Source of the DNA: Pseudomonas fragi
GTDB taxonomy: Bacteria; Pseudomonadota; Gammaproteobacteria; Pseudomonadales; Pseudomonadaceae
Direction of reading: 5' to 3'
Assembly (NCBI RefSeq): GCF_025426255.1
Contig: NZ_CP104861.1
Location: 1,426,001 to 1,490,000 of the forward strand
DNA length: 64,000 nucleotides
Part shown: positions 47,353 through 56,691 of the stretch, one piece after another
Numbering within the stretch: the first letter of the stretch is position 1
Layout of the letters: every line of letters begins with the position of its first letter
Position numbers and translations under genes: made by a program
Notes under the pieces: generated by a model
The model's database searches: none
Told to the model about the DNA's origin: nothing
Seen by the model: only the letters and a program-made list of their open reading frames with translations

Positions 47353-48183
47353 ATGCATCCCGCCGCCGAACATTCCCCGCTGGGCAAGTCCAGTGAATAC
47401 ATCAGCACCTATACCCCGTCCTTGCTGTTCCCGATCCCGCGTGCGGCGAAATGGGCAGAGCTGGGCCTGAGCGCCGAAACCCTGCCTTACGTCGGGGTGG
47501 ATTTCTGGACCTGCTTCGAACTGTCATGGCTGTTGCCATCGGGCAAGCCGGTGGTGGCCATTGGCGAGTTCTGCTTTGCCGCTGATTCGCCAAATATTGT
47601 CGAATCCAAGTCGTTCAAGTTGTACCTGAACTCGCTGAATCAGAGTGTGTTTGCCGATACGCCAAGCCTTGTGGCCACATTACAGGCTGATCTGTCAGCT
47701 GCATCTGGTAAACCTGTCAGCGTGCGCGTACGAAGTCTGGATGAGTTTCAGGCTGATGGCGTGGCCGTTTTGCCGGGTGTGTGCATTGATGACCTGGACA
47801 TCACGGTCAGCGATTATGCGCAGCCGCGTCCTGAGCTGCTCAAGTGCGATGATTCGCGGGTCGTTGAAGAAAGCGTTTACAGCCATTTGCTTAAATCCAA
47901 CTGCCCGGTCACCAGCCAGCCGGATTGGGGCACTGTTGTGGTGCAATACCGTGGCGCGGCGCTGGATCACGCCAGCCTGCTGGCGTATCTGGTGAGCTTT
48001 CGCCAGCACTCGGACTTCCATGAGCAGTGTGTGGAGCGGATCTTTCTCGACTTGCAGCGCTTGCTCAAGCCCGAGAAGTTGACCGTGTATGCGCGCTATG
48101 TGCGCCGTGGCGGGCTGGATATCAACCCGTACCGCAGCACCGAAGCGGTCGAGTTCCAGAATGTGCGGTTGGTGCGTCAGTAA
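47353..48183 (+). CDS. queF: NADPH-dependent 7-cyano-7-deazaguanine reductase QueF
   Basis: A 276-residue enzyme that reduces preQ0 to preQ1 in queuosine biosynthesis. The long two-domain (T-fold) type: motif ESKSFKLY at 84-91, nucleophilic cysteine C184 ([13 protein letters not shown]) with D191, and histidine/glutamate region [16 protein letters not shown]. Ends NVRLVRQ. No ribosome-binding site outside the hairpin at 47336. No other que genes are near. Confidence 0.95.
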   Translation: MHPAAEHSPLGKSSEYISTYTPSLLFPIPRAAKWAELGLSAETLPYVGVDFWTCFELSWLLPSGKPVVAIGEFCFAADSPNIVESKSFKLYLNSLNQSVFADTPSLVATLQADLSAASGKPVSVRVRSLDEFQADGVAVLPGVCIDDLDITVSDYAQPRPELLKCDDSRVVEESVYSHLLKSNCPVTSQPDWGTVVVQYRGAALDHASLLAYLVSFRQHSDFHEQCVERIFLDLQRLLKPEKLTVYARYVRRGGLDINPYRSTEAVEFQNVRLVRQ

Positions 48184-48197
48184 CAGCAAATGCTGTA

Positions 48198-48288
48198 GAT
48201 ACTCTGTTGCGGGTCGATCCCCTCGTGGGAGCGAGCCTGCTCGCGAATTGCTCTTCGCGAGCAGGCTCGCTCCCACGCTTGAAGTATC
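48198..48288 (-). repeat. REP-type repeat with conserved flanks, reversed copy
   Basis: Read on the minus strand this is GATACTTCAAGCGTGGGAGC and onward, with the inverted partner and an AACAGAGTATC end, matching the elements at 27871 and 59914 in reverse. The centre arms, starting GTGGGAGCGAGCCTGCTCG (48225), pair perfectly. Part of the right flank (GAGGGGATCGACCCGC) has diverged. Confidence 0.85.
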
Positions 48289-48321
48289 CCTTCGGCAGCG
48301 CCTACAAAGTGATCGGAGCTC

Positions 48322-48795
48322 TTAGATCCGGCTCAGTGCCTTCGCCTGCTCCAGCACGGCTTCGACATGCCCTGGCACTTTCACCCCGCGCCACTCATGG
48401 CGCAGCACACCATTCTTGTCGATCAGGAAAGTGCTGCGATCAACGCCCATGTATTCCTTGCCATACAGCTTTTTCAGCTTGATCACGTCAAACAGCTGGC
48501 ACAGGGCTTCGTCCTTGTCGCTCAGCAACTCAAACGGGAAGCCCTGCTTGGCCTTGAAGTTTTCATGGGACTTGAGGCTGTCGCGGGACACGCCGAACAC
48601 TTCAGTATTGGCCGCCTGGAACTCAGCGTAATGGTCGCGAAAGCCCTGGCCCTCGGTGGTACAGCCCGGTGTGCTGTCCTTGGGGTAGAAGTAAATCACC
48701 ACCTGCTTGCCCTTGAGCTGCGACAAGCTGACGGTTTTTTCACTCGTCGCCGGGATATGGAAGTCGTCTACGGGTTGGTCAATTGCAACGGCCAT
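48322..48795 (-). CDS. bcp: Peroxiredoxin, BCP/PrxQ type
   Basis: A 157-residue thioredoxin-dependent thiol peroxidase that reduces hydroperoxides. Peroxidatic cysteine C45 in YPKDSTPGCTTEGQG, with the conserved T-x-x-C motif. The classical resolving cysteine five residues later is Gln here (position 50). A cysteine at 99 (DKDEALCQLF) probably serves as resolving residue, placing it in the alpha-3-type PrxQ subgroup, or it may act as a 1-Cys enzyme. AAGGAAA precedes the ATG. gcvR lies 13 bases upstream, likely co-transcribed. Confidence 0.92.
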   Translation of the reverse strand: MAVAIDQPVDDFHIPATSEKTVSLSQLKGKQVVIYFYPKDSTPGCTTEGQGFRDHYAEFQAANTEVFGVSRDSLKSHENFKAKQGFPFELLSDKDEALCQLFDVIKLKKLYGKEYMGVDRSTFLIDKNGVLRHEWRGVKVPGHVEAVLEQAKALSRI

Positions 48796-48808
48796 TAAGT
48801 CGGTTTCC

Positions 48809-49369
48809 TTACATCGGGTTCTGTGGGCGCCACGGTTCGATCAGTGCGTCCAGGTTCAACGCGTCGGCGAAGTCCAGGAACTGATCACGCAACCAGCTGA
48901 TTTGTACGCCAGCTGGCAAGGTTACGGTGAACGTGGCATTGAGCATGGTGCCGCCGGTCTGTGGGGCCAGATAGGTGTCGCATGTCAGGTTTTCCAGTTC
49001 AACCTGGTGGTCCATGAAAAACTGGCACAGCTCGTTGATGATGTCCGAGCGGTAGGCCGAACTCACGTAAGCGACATACGGCAGCGCTTGAGGGCGGATT
49101 TCAAGGGCGGCACTGCGCACAACATTGACGCTGAACGCATGTTTTTTGGCCAGCGCTGGCAAGCCTGCTTCAAGGCGCGCCAGGGCGTCCCAGCTACCGG
49201 TGATTTCCAGGACCAGCGCACTGCATTCGCCGTGGCGAGTCAGGCGCGAGGTCACGACGGCGCAGCGATTTTCATGGCTGGCGCGACACAGGACGTTAGT
49301 CAGCTCCATTGGGTTGGCGCCAAGGGCACTGATGACAAGGAATTGTTCGCGGACTGTGGGGGTGGACAT
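48809..49369 (-). CDS. gcvR: Glycine cleavage system regulatory protein GcvR (ACT domains)
   Basis: A 186-residue protein with two ACT-type domains; the first (REQFLVISALGANPMELTNVL) and the second (YVAYVSSAYRSDIINELCQF) each have the beta-alpha-beta start of ACT domains. It resembles GcvR, which in E. coli restrains GcvA in a glycine-sensitive way, and is common next to bcp and dapA in Pseudomonas. Ligand and target here are inferred. Divergent from dapA across 328 bases. Confidence 0.82.
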   Translation of the reverse strand: MSTPTVREQFLVISALGANPMELTNVLCRASHENRCAVVTSRLTRHGECSALVLEITGSWDALARLEAGLPALAKKHAFSVNVVRSAALEIRPQALPYVAYVSSAYRSDIINELCQFFMDHQVELENLTCDTYLAPQTGGTMLNATFTVTLPAGVQISWLRDQFLDFADALNLDALIEPWRPQNPM

Positions 49370-49697
49370 GCAGCCTTCCTAAAACGATGAGCGGTCAGTA
49401 CGGTCGATGGGCTGCGAGTCGAATATTCAGTTGCCTCTCAAACGCCTGAACCCCGAGAACACGCCATTACAGACGGTTTGCAGGCTCTGCAAACCGCGCT
49501 CGGCGGCGTTTGGGCGGGGCTTTGAGCGTCTGGTGAAGGGCCGTGAAACAGACCCGCACGCACATCAGTACCAATCAAAGCCTGAAGGGTAGCGAAAAGC
49601 AACGCTAAGGGGAATGCTCATCGGGCGCGCTGTTGCTTGTGCAAGGGTCATGGCGCCAGTACCATTACGGCTCTCTTTTTCCGGCAGGAGCGGTTGC
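49370..49697. other. Divergent gcvR-dapA region with palindrome
   Basis: 328 bases without a gene. It contains a perfect 10-base inverted repeat CGGTTTGCAG-GCT-CTGCAAACCG (49474-49496), with no T run after it, so an operator is more likely than a terminator. Otherwise I see only GC-rich sequence and the AGGAG site before dapA. Small open frames here have no recognisable coding features. Confidence 0.6.
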
Positions 49698-50576
49698 ATG
49701 ATTGCGGGCAGTATGGTGGCACTGGTCACACCTATGGATGCACAAGGTCGTCTTGATTGGGACGCTCTGAGCAAACTGGTGGACTTTCACCTGCAAGAGG
49801 GCACCAACGCCATTGTTGCCGTTGGCACTACAGGTGAATCGGCAACTCTGGATGTGAACGAACACATCGAAGTGATTCGTCACGTTGTCAAACAGGTTGC
49901 AGGGCGTATTCCGGTGATTGCCGGTACGGGCGCCAACTCGACGCGTGAAGCGATCGAACTCACCACTAATGCAAAGGCCGCTGGCGCCGATGCATGTCTG
50001 CTGGTAACGCCGTATTACAACAAGCCGACCCAGGAAGGCCTGTATCAGCACTTCAAGGCCATCGCTGAAGCAGTCGATATCCCGCAGATCCTTTACAACG
50101 TCCCGGGCCGTACCGCCTGCGACATGCTGCCGGCCACCGTCATTCGTCTTTCCACCGTGCCGAACATCATCGGTATCAAGGAAGCCACCGGCGACCTGAC
50201 GCGCGTACCGGTCATCCTCGCAGGTGTGAGCGATGACTTCCTGGTGTACTCCGGCGACGACGCCACCGCAGTCGAGCTGATCCTGCTCGGCGGCAAGGGC
50301 AATATCTCGGTAACTGCCAACGTTGCCCCGCGTGACATGAGCGAAATGTGTGCCGCTGCGATGCGTGGCGATGCCGTCACTGCCCGCGCGATCCACGAAA
50401 AGCTGATGCCGCTCAATAAAACCCTGTTTATCGAATCCAACCCTATCCCCGTGAAATGGGCTCTGAGCGAGATGGGCTTGATGTCGGACGGTATCCGTCT
50501 GCCACTCACCTGGCTCAGCGAGCCTTGCCACGAACCGCTGCGTCAGGCAATGCGCCAGTCCGGTGTTTTGGTTTAA
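49698..50576 (+). CDS. dapA: 4-hydroxy-tetrahydrodipicolinate synthase DapA
   Basis: A 292-residue TIM-barrel enzyme of lysine and meso-diaminopimelate synthesis, condensing pyruvate and aspartate semialdehyde. Schiff-base lysine K161 (GIKEATGDL), catalytic T44/T45 (GTTGES) and Y133 (ILYNVPGRT) and Y107 are all in canonical positions. AGGAG precedes the ATG at 49698; the 28-codon upstream frame is not used. bamC follows after 17 bases, forming an operon. Confidence 0.97.
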   Translation: MIAGSMVALVTPMDAQGRLDWDALSKLVDFHLQEGTNAIVAVGTTGESATLDVNEHIEVIRHVVKQVAGRIPVIAGTGANSTREAIELTTNAKAAGADACLLVTPYYNKPTQEGLYQHFKAIAEAVDIPQILYNVPGRTACDMLPATVIRLSTVPNIIGIKEATGDLTRVPVILAGVSDDFLVYSGDDATAVELILLGGKGNISVTANVAPRDMSEMCAAAMRGDAVTARAIHEKLMPLNKTLFIESNPIPVKWALSEMGLMSDGIRLPLTWLSEPCHEPLRQAMRQSGVLV

Positions 50577-50593
50577 TTGAGGAAGCACTACGC

Positions 50594-51709
50594 ATGAAGC
50601 GATTGGCCGGACTTTCCGCACTAGCCGTGATTATTTCGAGCACCAGCGGCTGCGGTTGGCTGTGGGGTCAAGACGGGTACTTCCGTGACCGTGGCAGTGA
50701 TTATCTGGAGGCGCGTCAAACCGCCCCGATGCAATTGCCAGCGGGTGTCCAGACAGACAAGCGCCTTGTGCCGCTGTTGCCGATCCCGAGCAACGTACCC
50801 GACGACACCGTTACGGGCGAGTTTGACGTGCCGCGGCCACAACCATTGACGGTTGCTGCCAGCGCCAGCGACTACAGCCTGCAAAAAAGCGGTGACAGCC
50901 GCTGGGTAATGGCGCAACGCTCTCCATCCGAAGTCTGGCCGGTAGCGATGCAGTTCTTCCAGGACAACGGTTTCCGTATCGACGAGCAACGCCCGCAAAC
51001 CGGCGAGTTCACCACAACCTGGCAGCGTGCTGACGAGCTTTCGGCTCCGATGGCCCGTCACGTGGGCAGCAGCGGCCTGGCCTCCGACAGCGAGACCCGC
51101 CTGCGGGTGCGCATCGAGCCGGGTGTGCAGCGCAACACCAGCGAAATCTACGTCGTCAGTGCCAACCGTCCAGCGGACAGCACCGCGAATGTCGATTTCG
51201 GCAACCGCTCGGTCAACACCGGTCTGGATGCTGCTCTGGTTGATGAAATGCTGATCAGCATGAGCCGCAGCGCCGAGAAGGGCGGTTCGGTCTCGTTGCT
51301 TGCAGCGCGTGATTTCGACACCCCGGCCCGCGTCACCCTGAGCGAAGACGGCAGCGGCAACCCGGTACTGACCCTGACCGAAGACCTCGACCGTGCCTGG
51401 TCAGGTGTTGGGCGTGCGCTTGAGCAGGGCGAATGGCGCGTTGAAGACATCAACCGCACCTTGGGCCTGTACTACATCAACCTCGCCGAAAAAGCCGAGA
51501 AGAAGGACGAGAAACCTGGTTTCTTCTCTGGCCTCTTCGGCAGCAAGCCGGACAAGGAAGAAGTTGAAGCCCGTGCCCAGCGCTATCAGGTTCGCCTGAG
51601 CAAGGTCGGTGACAGCGTGCAGGTCACTGTCGAAGAAAACATCAACACCGTTGCCTCGCCAGAAGTGGCGCGCAAAGTGTTGGGCGTGATTCAAGACAAC
51701 CTGGGCTGA
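50594..51709 (+). CDS. bamC: Outer membrane protein assembly factor BamC
   Basis: A 371-residue outer-membrane lipoprotein. Signal peptide MKRLAGLSALAVIISSTSG with lipobox ending at Cys20 (SSTSGCGWLW). Two helix-grip-type BamC domains follow, the C-terminal one beginning around KGGSVSLLAARDFDT. In the BAM complex it binds BamD and helps beta-barrel insertion. GAGGAAG precedes the ATG; the earlier open frame overlaps dapA. The adjacency dapA-bamC is standard in gammaproteobacteria. Confidence 0.94.
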   Translation: MKRLAGLSALAVIISSTSGCGWLWGQDGYFRDRGSDYLEARQTAPMQLPAGVQTDKRLVPLLPIPSNVPDDTVTGEFDVPRPQPLTVAASASDYSLQKSGDSRWVMAQRSPSEVWPVAMQFFQDNGFRIDEQRPQTGEFTTTWQRADELSAPMARHVGSSGLASDSETRLRVRIEPGVQRNTSEIYVVSANRPADSTANVDFGNRSVNTGLDAALVDEMLISMSRSAEKGGSVSLLAARDFDTPARVTLSEDGSGNPVLTLTEDLDRAWSGVGRALEQGEWRVEDINRTLGLYYINLAEKAEKKDEKPGFFSGLFGSKPDKEEVEARAQRYQVRLSKVGDSVQVTVEENINTVASPEVARKVLGVIQDNLG

Positions 51710-51713
51710 TTCT

Positions 51714-52472
51714 ATGCGTTTTGCCGTTCTCGGCAGTGGTAGCCAAGGGAATGGCACGCTGATAACCAGCGACAACACTTATGTACTGGTCGATTGCGGT
51801 TTCTCGTTACGAGAAACCGAGCGCCGCCTGGCCCGGTTGGGCGTTAGCGCGCACCAATTGAGCGCGATACTGGTAACCCACGAACATGCCGATCACGTGC
51901 ATGGCGTGGGTTTGCTGTCTCGGCGCTACAATTTGCCGGTGTACATGAGTCGCGGTACTCAGCGCGGGATGCGCAAACCCTTGGAGCCTGCCGGTTACGT
52001 GGCAGGTGGCGAGACGTTGCAGATAGGGGCGTTGACCATCAGTGTGACCCTGGTTGCCCATGATGCTCAGGAACCCACCCAGTACGTGTTCAGTGACGGC
52101 AAGCGGCGCTTTGGCCTGCTGACCGATCTGGGCTCGTACTGCGCTGGTGTGCTGGACAGCTATAGCAACCTGGATGCATTGATGATCGAGGCCAACCATT
52201 GCCGCGACCTGCTTGCCCGTGGTCACTACCCGGCTTTTCTCAAGCGGCGGGTAGGCGGCCAGGAAGGACATTTGAATAACCATCAGGCCGCAAGCCTGGT
52301 GGCCGAGTTGGGCTGGCAAGACCTGCAACACCTGGTACTGGCCCACCTCAGCAGCAAGAACAACCTGCCGCAGCTGGCCCGGCAATGTTTCGTCGACACC
52401 CTTGGGTGCGACCCGGACTGGCTGCAACTGGCCGATCAAGATTCAGGGCTCGACTGGCGCACAATCGCCTAG
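51714..52472 (+). CDS. MBL-fold metallo-hydrolase (YycJ-like)
   Basis: A 252-residue metallo-beta-lactamase-fold protein. Zinc-ligand motif THEHADHVHG near residue 60 and later His/Asp residues (LVAHDAQE, LLTDLGSY, LAHLSSKNN) support a dinuclear enzyme. It resembles YycJ/WalJ-type 5'-exonuclease or phosphodiesterase members. Four bases after bamC and 28 before purC; likely the third gene of this operon. Substrate unknown. Confidence 0.88.
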   Translation: MRFAVLGSGSQGNGTLITSDNTYVLVDCGFSLRETERRLARLGVSAHQLSAILVTHEHADHVHGVGLLSRRYNLPVYMSRGTQRGMRKPLEPAGYVAGGETLQIGALTISVTLVAHDAQEPTQYVFSDGKRRFGLLTDLGSYCAGVLDSYSNLDALMIEANHCRDLLARGHYPAFLKRRVGGQEGHLNNHQAASLVAELGWQDLQHLVLAHLSSKNNLPQLARQCFVDTLGCDPDWLQLADQDSGLDWRTIA

Positions 52473-52500
52473 CCCACTTACTTAGCATGCGGAGCCCATC

Positions 52501-53214
52501 ATGGAAAAACGTGAAGAACTCTATCGCGGTAAAGCGAAATCGGTTTACAAAACCGATGACGAAAACCGCTTGATCCTGCTGTTTCGCAACGACACTTCGG
52601 CGTTCGACGGCAAGCGTATTGAACAGCTTGATCGCAAAGGCATGGTGAACAACAAGTTCAACGCCTTCATCATGCAGAAACTCGAAGAAGCCGGCGTGCC
52701 GACCCAATTCGACAAACTGCTGGGCGACAACGAATGTCTGGTCAAAAAACTCGACATGATCCCGGTCGAGTGCGTTGTGCGTAACTACGCTGCAGGCAGC
52801 CTGGTCAAGCGCCTGGGTGTGGAAGAGGGCATGAAGCTCAATCCGTACACCTTCGAACTGTTCCTGAAGGACGACGCCAAGGGCGACCCGTTCATCAACG
52901 AATCCCACGTAGTGGCATTCGGTTGGGGCACTGCCGAGCAATTGGTTCGCATGAAAGAACTGTCGCTCAAGGTCAACGACGTATTGAACAAACTGTTCGA
53001 CGACGCTGGCTTGCTGCTGGTGGACTTCAAGCTTGAATTCGGCGTTTTCCACGACGGCAGCATCGTTTTGGGTGACGAATTCAGCCCGGATGGCTGCCGT
53101 CTGTGGGACAAGGCCACTGGCAAGAAAATGGACAAGGACCGCTTCCGTCAGGGTCTGGGTGACGTAATCGAAGCCTACGAAGAAGTTGCCAACCGTCTCG
53201 GCGTCCCGCTTTAA
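52501..53214 (+). CDS. purC: Phosphoribosylaminoimidazole-succinocarboxamide synthase
   Basis: A 237-residue enzyme of purine synthesis that ligates aspartate to CAIR using ATP. SAICAR-synthase motifs: [15 protein letters not shown] near the start, [26 protein letters not shown], and [10 protein letters not shown] / [12 protein letters not shown] in the ATP-binding half. Standard length. Its 3' end is followed by an inverted repeat and the tRNA-Ser promoter. Confidence 0.97.
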   Translation: MEKREELYRGKAKSVYKTDDENRLILLFRNDTSAFDGKRIEQLDRKGMVNNKFNAFIMQKLEEAGVPTQFDKLLGDNECLVKKLDMIPVECVVRNYAAGSLVKRLGVEEGMKLNPYTFELFLKDDAKGDPFINESHVVAFGWGTAEQLVRMKELSLKVNDVLNKLFDDAGLLLVDFKLEFGVFHDGSIVLGDEFSPDGCRLWDKATGKKMDKDRFRQGLGDVIEAYEEVANRLGVPL

Positions 53215-53242
53215 GCTGTAAAGGCGCGCAAGCAACTGATAC

Positions 53243-53290
53243 AGCGCGGTTTTTTTGAAAAAAGGCTTTGCCATAATCAAAAACCGCGCT
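53243..53290 (+). terminator. Candidate purC terminator / tRNA promoter overlap
   Basis: AGCGCGGTTTTT (53243-53254) and AAAAACCGCGCT (53279-53290) are complementary over 12 bases with a 24-base loop. Confidence 0.5.
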
Positions 53291-53295
53291 ATTAT
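53268..53295 (+). promoter_or_regulatory. tRNA-Ser promoter
   Basis: TTGCCA (53268-53273) and TATTAT (53290-53295), 16 bases apart, with a GC-rich discriminator (TCGCGCC) before the tRNA, as in stringently controlled stable RNA promoters. Confidence 0.7.
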
Positions 53296-53305
53296 TCGCG
53301 CCGTT

Positions 53306-53395
53306 GGAGAGATGCCAGAGTGGCCGAATGGGACGGATTCGAAATCCGTTGTACTGGCGACAGTACCTAGGGTTCGAATCCCTATCTCTCCGCCA
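53306..53395 (+). tRNA. tRNA-Ser(CGA)
   Basis: A 90-base cloverleaf including CCA. Acceptor stem GGAGAGA pairs with TCTCTCC, the anticodon arm ACGGA-TTCGAAA-TCCGT has anticodon CGA at 53340-53342, a long variable arm GTACTGGCGACAGTAC follows, and the T-arm has GGTTCGAATCC. The class II layout with a long variable arm fits serine. Confidence 0.97.
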
Positions 53396-53413
53396 TTATT
53401 GAACAAGACTAAG

Positions 53414-53448
53414 CCCCTGAAATGGTTAAACATTTCAGGGGATTTTTC
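53414..53448 (+). terminator. Terminator after tRNA-Ser
   Basis: CCCCTGAAATG / CATTTCAGGGG perfect 11-base stem with a 6-base loop and ATTTTT. Confidence 0.93.
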
Positions 53449-53699
53449 GTGGGCGCCAAAAAGTCGTGGAAGATTCTGGCGCAATGTCTGCTTTTTAAAT
53501 GGTGGAGTTGCATCTATTGATCCAGGCGTGAGGCTTTCAGCTGTTTTTCGGCGATTTTCGGTGATTTTCTGATTTTCCCCCAACCGTTTTATCGAGCTTG
53601 AGTTCAATGCTCCCCCGCAACCGACCTCTATATCTGAAGCTTTCCCAAAGTGTCCCACTCGCCCGTTACTGATTGGACGAGTGGGTTTTGGCTTAGGCC
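53449..53699. other. Gene-free region downstream of tRNA-Ser
   Basis: About 250 bases with no convincing gene. A hairpin CCCACTCG/CGAGTGGG (53654-53685) followed by TTTT reads as a terminator toward the pirin gene end. I see no tRNA-end duplicate that would mark an integrated element. Confidence 0.6.
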
Positions 53700-54422
53700 T
53701 CAAGGCATCTGCGGCAACTCCTGCGCCCGCAGATCGAACACCAGCACCTCGGCGTCTCTGCCATTGCTCAAGGTCAGCAGTTGTTCCTTGCGCACTCGCA
53801 CGCCGTCGCCTTCCTGAAGGGCCATGCCGTTGAGTTCGACGCTGCCTCGGGCTACGTGCACATAGGCGTAGCGGTCGGCGGCGAGTTCCAGTGTGGCGTT
53901 TTCCTTACCGTCTATCAGGGCTGCATACACCCGGGCATCCTGGCGTACGTGGAGCGAACCATCGGCGCCATCGGGCGAGATGATCAGTTGCAGACGCCCG
54001 CGTTTTTTTTGCGTGTTGAAGTGCTCTTGTTGGTAGCGGGGTTTGGCGCCGGCGATGTCAGGCACGATCCAGATTTGCAAAAAATGCACAGGCTGGCTGT
54101 GCGAGTGGTTGTACTCGCTGTGCGCCACGCCGCTGCCGGCACTCATCAATTGCACATCACCCGGGCGGATCACAGAACCTGTGCCCAGGGTGTCCTTGTG
54201 CTCCAGCGCACCGTCGAGCACGTAGGAGAAAATTTCCATGTCGCGGTGGGGGTGTTGGCCGAAGCCTTTGCCCGCTGCCACGCGGTCGTCGTTGATCACC
54301 AGCAGGTCGGAGAAACCTTGCTCATCGAGGTTGCGATAGTTAGCAAATGAGAAGGTGTGGAACGACTTCAACCAGCCATGATTGGCGGCGCCGCGATCAG
54401 ATGCTTTGCGAAGGGTCAGCAT
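53700..54422 (-). CDS. Pirin family protein
   Basis: A 240-residue bicupin. N-terminal cupin with metal-binding HPHRDMEIFSYVLDG and EYNHSHSQPVHFLQIW; typical pirin length. Pirins bind iron or other metals and some have quercetinase activity. AGGAG lies before the ATG. Neighbours suggest an accessory oxidative or detoxifying region, but the partner is unknown. Confidence 0.92.
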   Translation of the reverse strand: MLTLRKASDRGAANHGWLKSFHTFSFANYRNLDEQGFSDLLVINDDRVAAGKGFGQHPHRDMEIFSYVLDGALEHKDTLGTGSVIRPGDVQLMSAGSGVAHSEYNHSHSQPVHFLQIWIVPDIAGAKPRYQQEHFNTQKKRGRLQLIISPDGADGSLHVRQDARVYAALIDGKENATLELAADRYAYVHVARGSVELNGMALQEGDGVRVRKEQLLTLSNGRDAEVLVFDLRAQELPQMP

Positions 54423-54672
54423 GATGACATCTCCTGTGTGGACGTTAATTCGTCCGAGTGAGGAGAAGGTTAATGGTTACTGTGGAGTAAATTAAGTAGC
54501 TTAAAATTGAAATACTGTCTCTTTGAGGTTGACAATTTTAGCGAATTTTTCACGTATTATTTCCCGACGCTTGCTCATGATCTGCGCTTCAGCAGTAGAC
54601 CGTAGGCAGTGCAACAGCGGTAAGCCCACAGGGGAATTCGTTCATGCAGCTGCTCACAGTGATACCTGACCT

Positions 54673-55623
54673 ATGAAAACCGTGGCCATCGTGTTGTTCC
54701 CAGACTTCCTACTGCTCGACATGGCGGGTCCTATGGAGGTGTTCTCTATTGCCAACCGCTATTTACATCCGGATCAGCAGTATGAGTTGACCACTGTTGC
54801 TACCGAGCCAGGCCTGCTGCGCGCCTCAAACGGTGTGAGTTTGCAGGCGGATCTACATATTGATCAGGCCAGCGGGCACTATGACTTGTTGCTGGTACCC
54901 GGTGGTCCAGGGGCCTACAACGACAAACCGCTGCCCTTGCTGGAGTGGCTCAAGGGCGCCGTCACCCGGGCCGGGCAATACGGTTCGATCTGTACCGGGG
55001 CATTCGTGCTGGGCTTCGCCGGTTTGCTGGACGGCTACCGCGTCACTACCCATTGGCATTACACCGAGCGGCTGATCAAGGCCTTCCCCAAAGCCAGCGT
55101 TGAGATCGACCAGATTTTCGTGCAGGACCGCAACCTCATCACGTCTGGCGGCGTCACGGCCGGTATCGACCTTGCGCTGTCGGTGGTAGCCAATGACCAC
55201 GGTAAAAAAGTCGCCTTGGACGTGGCAAAAGTGCTGCTGGTGGTGATGAAGCGTCAGGGCGGGCAGGCGCAGTTCAGTCCGTTGATGGCCAGCGTAGGCA
55301 CGCTCGAAACCCCGATAACCCGAGTTCAGAACTACATCCTCGAACACCTCGATCAGACCTTCAGCATCGAATCCATGGCGAGGTTGGCCAGTATGAGCCC
55401 GAGGCACTTTGCCAGGGTTTTTGCCCGGGAGGTCAACATGACACCCATGGACTTTCTCCAGGGCGCGCGTATCGATCGCGCCAGAAGCCTGCTGGAGACC
55501 AGTGAGTTGCCACTCAAGACAGTGGCCTTCAAAAGTGGCTTCGGTAGCGTCCGGCACATGCGTTTCCTGTTCAATGAAAAGCTCGGTTTGACCCCCGCAC
55601 ACTACCGAGAGCAGTTCAGCTAG
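54673..55623 (+). CDS. GlxA family transcriptional regulator (DJ-1/PfpI plus AraC)
   Basis: A 316-residue regulator: N-terminal DJ-1/PfpI-like domain (VVLVPGGPG-type loop [12 protein letters not shown], and [15 protein letters not shown] with the nucleophile-like cysteine) and C-terminal AraC helix-turn-helix (about 215-316, [20 protein letters not shown] and [20 protein letters not shown]). The GlxA group regulates catabolic and carnitine-like genes; ligand unknown. It is upstream of and co-oriented with the alpha/beta hydrolase, which could be its target. Confidence 0.9.
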   Translation: MKTVAIVLFPDFLLLDMAGPMEVFSIANRYLHPDQQYELTTVATEPGLLRASNGVSLQADLHIDQASGHYDLLLVPGGPGAYNDKPLPLLEWLKGAVTRAGQYGSICTGAFVLGFAGLLDGYRVTTHWHYTERLIKAFPKASVEIDQIFVQDRNLITSGGVTAGIDLALSVVANDHGKKVALDVAKVLLVVMKRQGGQAQFSPLMASVGTLETPITRVQNYILEHLDQTFSIESMARLASMSPRHFARVFAREVNMTPMDFLQGARIDRARSLLETSELPLKTVAFKSGFGSVRHMRFLFNEKLGLTPAHYREQFS

Positions 55624-55745
55624 CCCCGATTGTCCGTTGTGCGCACCGAGATGGCCGTAATGCTCCTACCAGAGCAGTTGCGCTGTCATCCATGCCTGCC
55701 AAGATAGATGAGAACTCTTTGCACTTGCACAAGGATGACCGCCCC

Positions 55746-56570
55746 ATGAGTACTTTCACCACCAGTGATGGCACCGAGATCTACTACAAGGACTGGGGCA
55801 CGGGGCAGCCCGTGGTTTTCAGCCACGGTTGGCCGTTGAACGCCGATAGCTGGGAATCACAGATGCTGTTCCTGGCCTCTAAAGGTTATCGGGTCATTGC
55901 CCATGATCGGCGCGGCCATGGTCGTTCCAGTCAGCCATGGGCAGGTAACGACATGGACACCTACGCCGATGACCTGGCGCAGTTGATCGAGCTGCTGGAT
56001 CTGCAAGATGCCGTGTTGTTCGGTTTCTCTACCGGCGGCGGTGAAGTGGCGCGTTATATCGGTCGCCACGGTACGGCGCGGGTGGCGAAGGCGGGGTTGA
56101 TTTCATCGGTGCCGCCTTTGATGCTCAAGACCGAAGCCAACCCCGGCGGCCTGCCGCTTGAGGTCTTTGACGGGATTCGCAAGGCGTCTCTGGCGGACCG
56201 TTCACAGCTGTATATCGACCTCGCCAGCGGTCCTTTCTTTGGTTTCAACAAACCAGGGGCCAAACCCTCCCAGGGGATGATCGACTGGTTCTGGATGCAG
56301 GGCATGACCAGCGGCCATAAAAACGCCTACGACTGTATCAAGGCGTTCTCTGAAACCGACTTTACCGAAGACCTGAAGAAATTCGACATTCCGACCCTGG
56401 TGGTCCACGGCGATGCCGACCAGGTGGTGCCGATTGAAGCCGCGGGCATCGCGGCGGCAGGATTGGTCAAAGGTTCTACGCTGAAGATCTACCCCGGCGC
56501 GCCCCACGGGCTGACTGATACCCACAAGGATCAGCTCAATGCCGATCTGTTGGCGTTTCTCAAGGGCTGA
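55746..56570 (+). CDS. Alpha/beta hydrolase (non-heme chloroperoxidase-like)
   Basis: A 274-residue alpha/beta-fold enzyme. Nucleophile S95 in FGFSTGGGE, oxyanion [11 protein letters not shown], acid in [12 protein letters not shown] and histidine in GAPHGLTD. It resembles cofactor-free haloperoxidases/arylesterases in the Pseudomonas group; natural substrate unknown. Start ATG at 55746 with AAGGA at about ten bases; the 18-codon extension is not used. Confidence 0.9.
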   Translation: MSTFTTSDGTEIYYKDWGTGQPVVFSHGWPLNADSWESQMLFLASKGYRVIAHDRRGHGRSSQPWAGNDMDTYADDLAQLIELLDLQDAVLFGFSTGGGEVARYIGRHGTARVAKAGLISSVPPLMLKTEANPGGLPLEVFDGIRKASLADRSQLYIDLASGPFFGFNKPGAKPSQGMIDWFWMQGMTSGHKNAYDCIKAFSETDFTEDLKKFDIPTLVVHGDADQVVPIEAAGIAAAGLVKGSTLKIYPGAPHGLTDTHKDQLNADLLAFLKG

Positions 56571-56582
56571 TACGCGGGAAAC

Positions 56583-56656
56583 CCTGTAGACACTCTACCG
56601 GTCAAGGCCACCTGTGGGAGCGAGCCTGCGCGCGCCCACGGTTAAAGTATCTACAG
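56583..56656 (-). repeat. Degenerate copy of the GTGGGAGCG repeat (flanked form)
   Basis: Contains TGTGGGAGCGAGCCTGCGCG and flanks related to the full unit (GATACTTTAACCG; AGAGTGTCTACAG on the minus strand), but the second arm is shortened. It precedes the monooxygenase-type gene. Confidence 0.6.
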
Positions 56657-56691
56657 GGGATATTCGTCTGGATATCTTTGGAGCCTTTTGC

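Noticed and set aside
53396..53699. Genomic island att site at tRNA-Ser
   Set aside because: No repeat of the tRNA 3' end is seen downstream and no integrase or mobile gene follows.
52348..53703. Minus-strand frame of 451 codons across purC and tRNA-Ser
   Set aside because: It runs antisense through purC and the tRNA; its middle (GGEIGIRTLGTVASTTDFES) is the well-known false protein made from a reversed tRNA-Ser.
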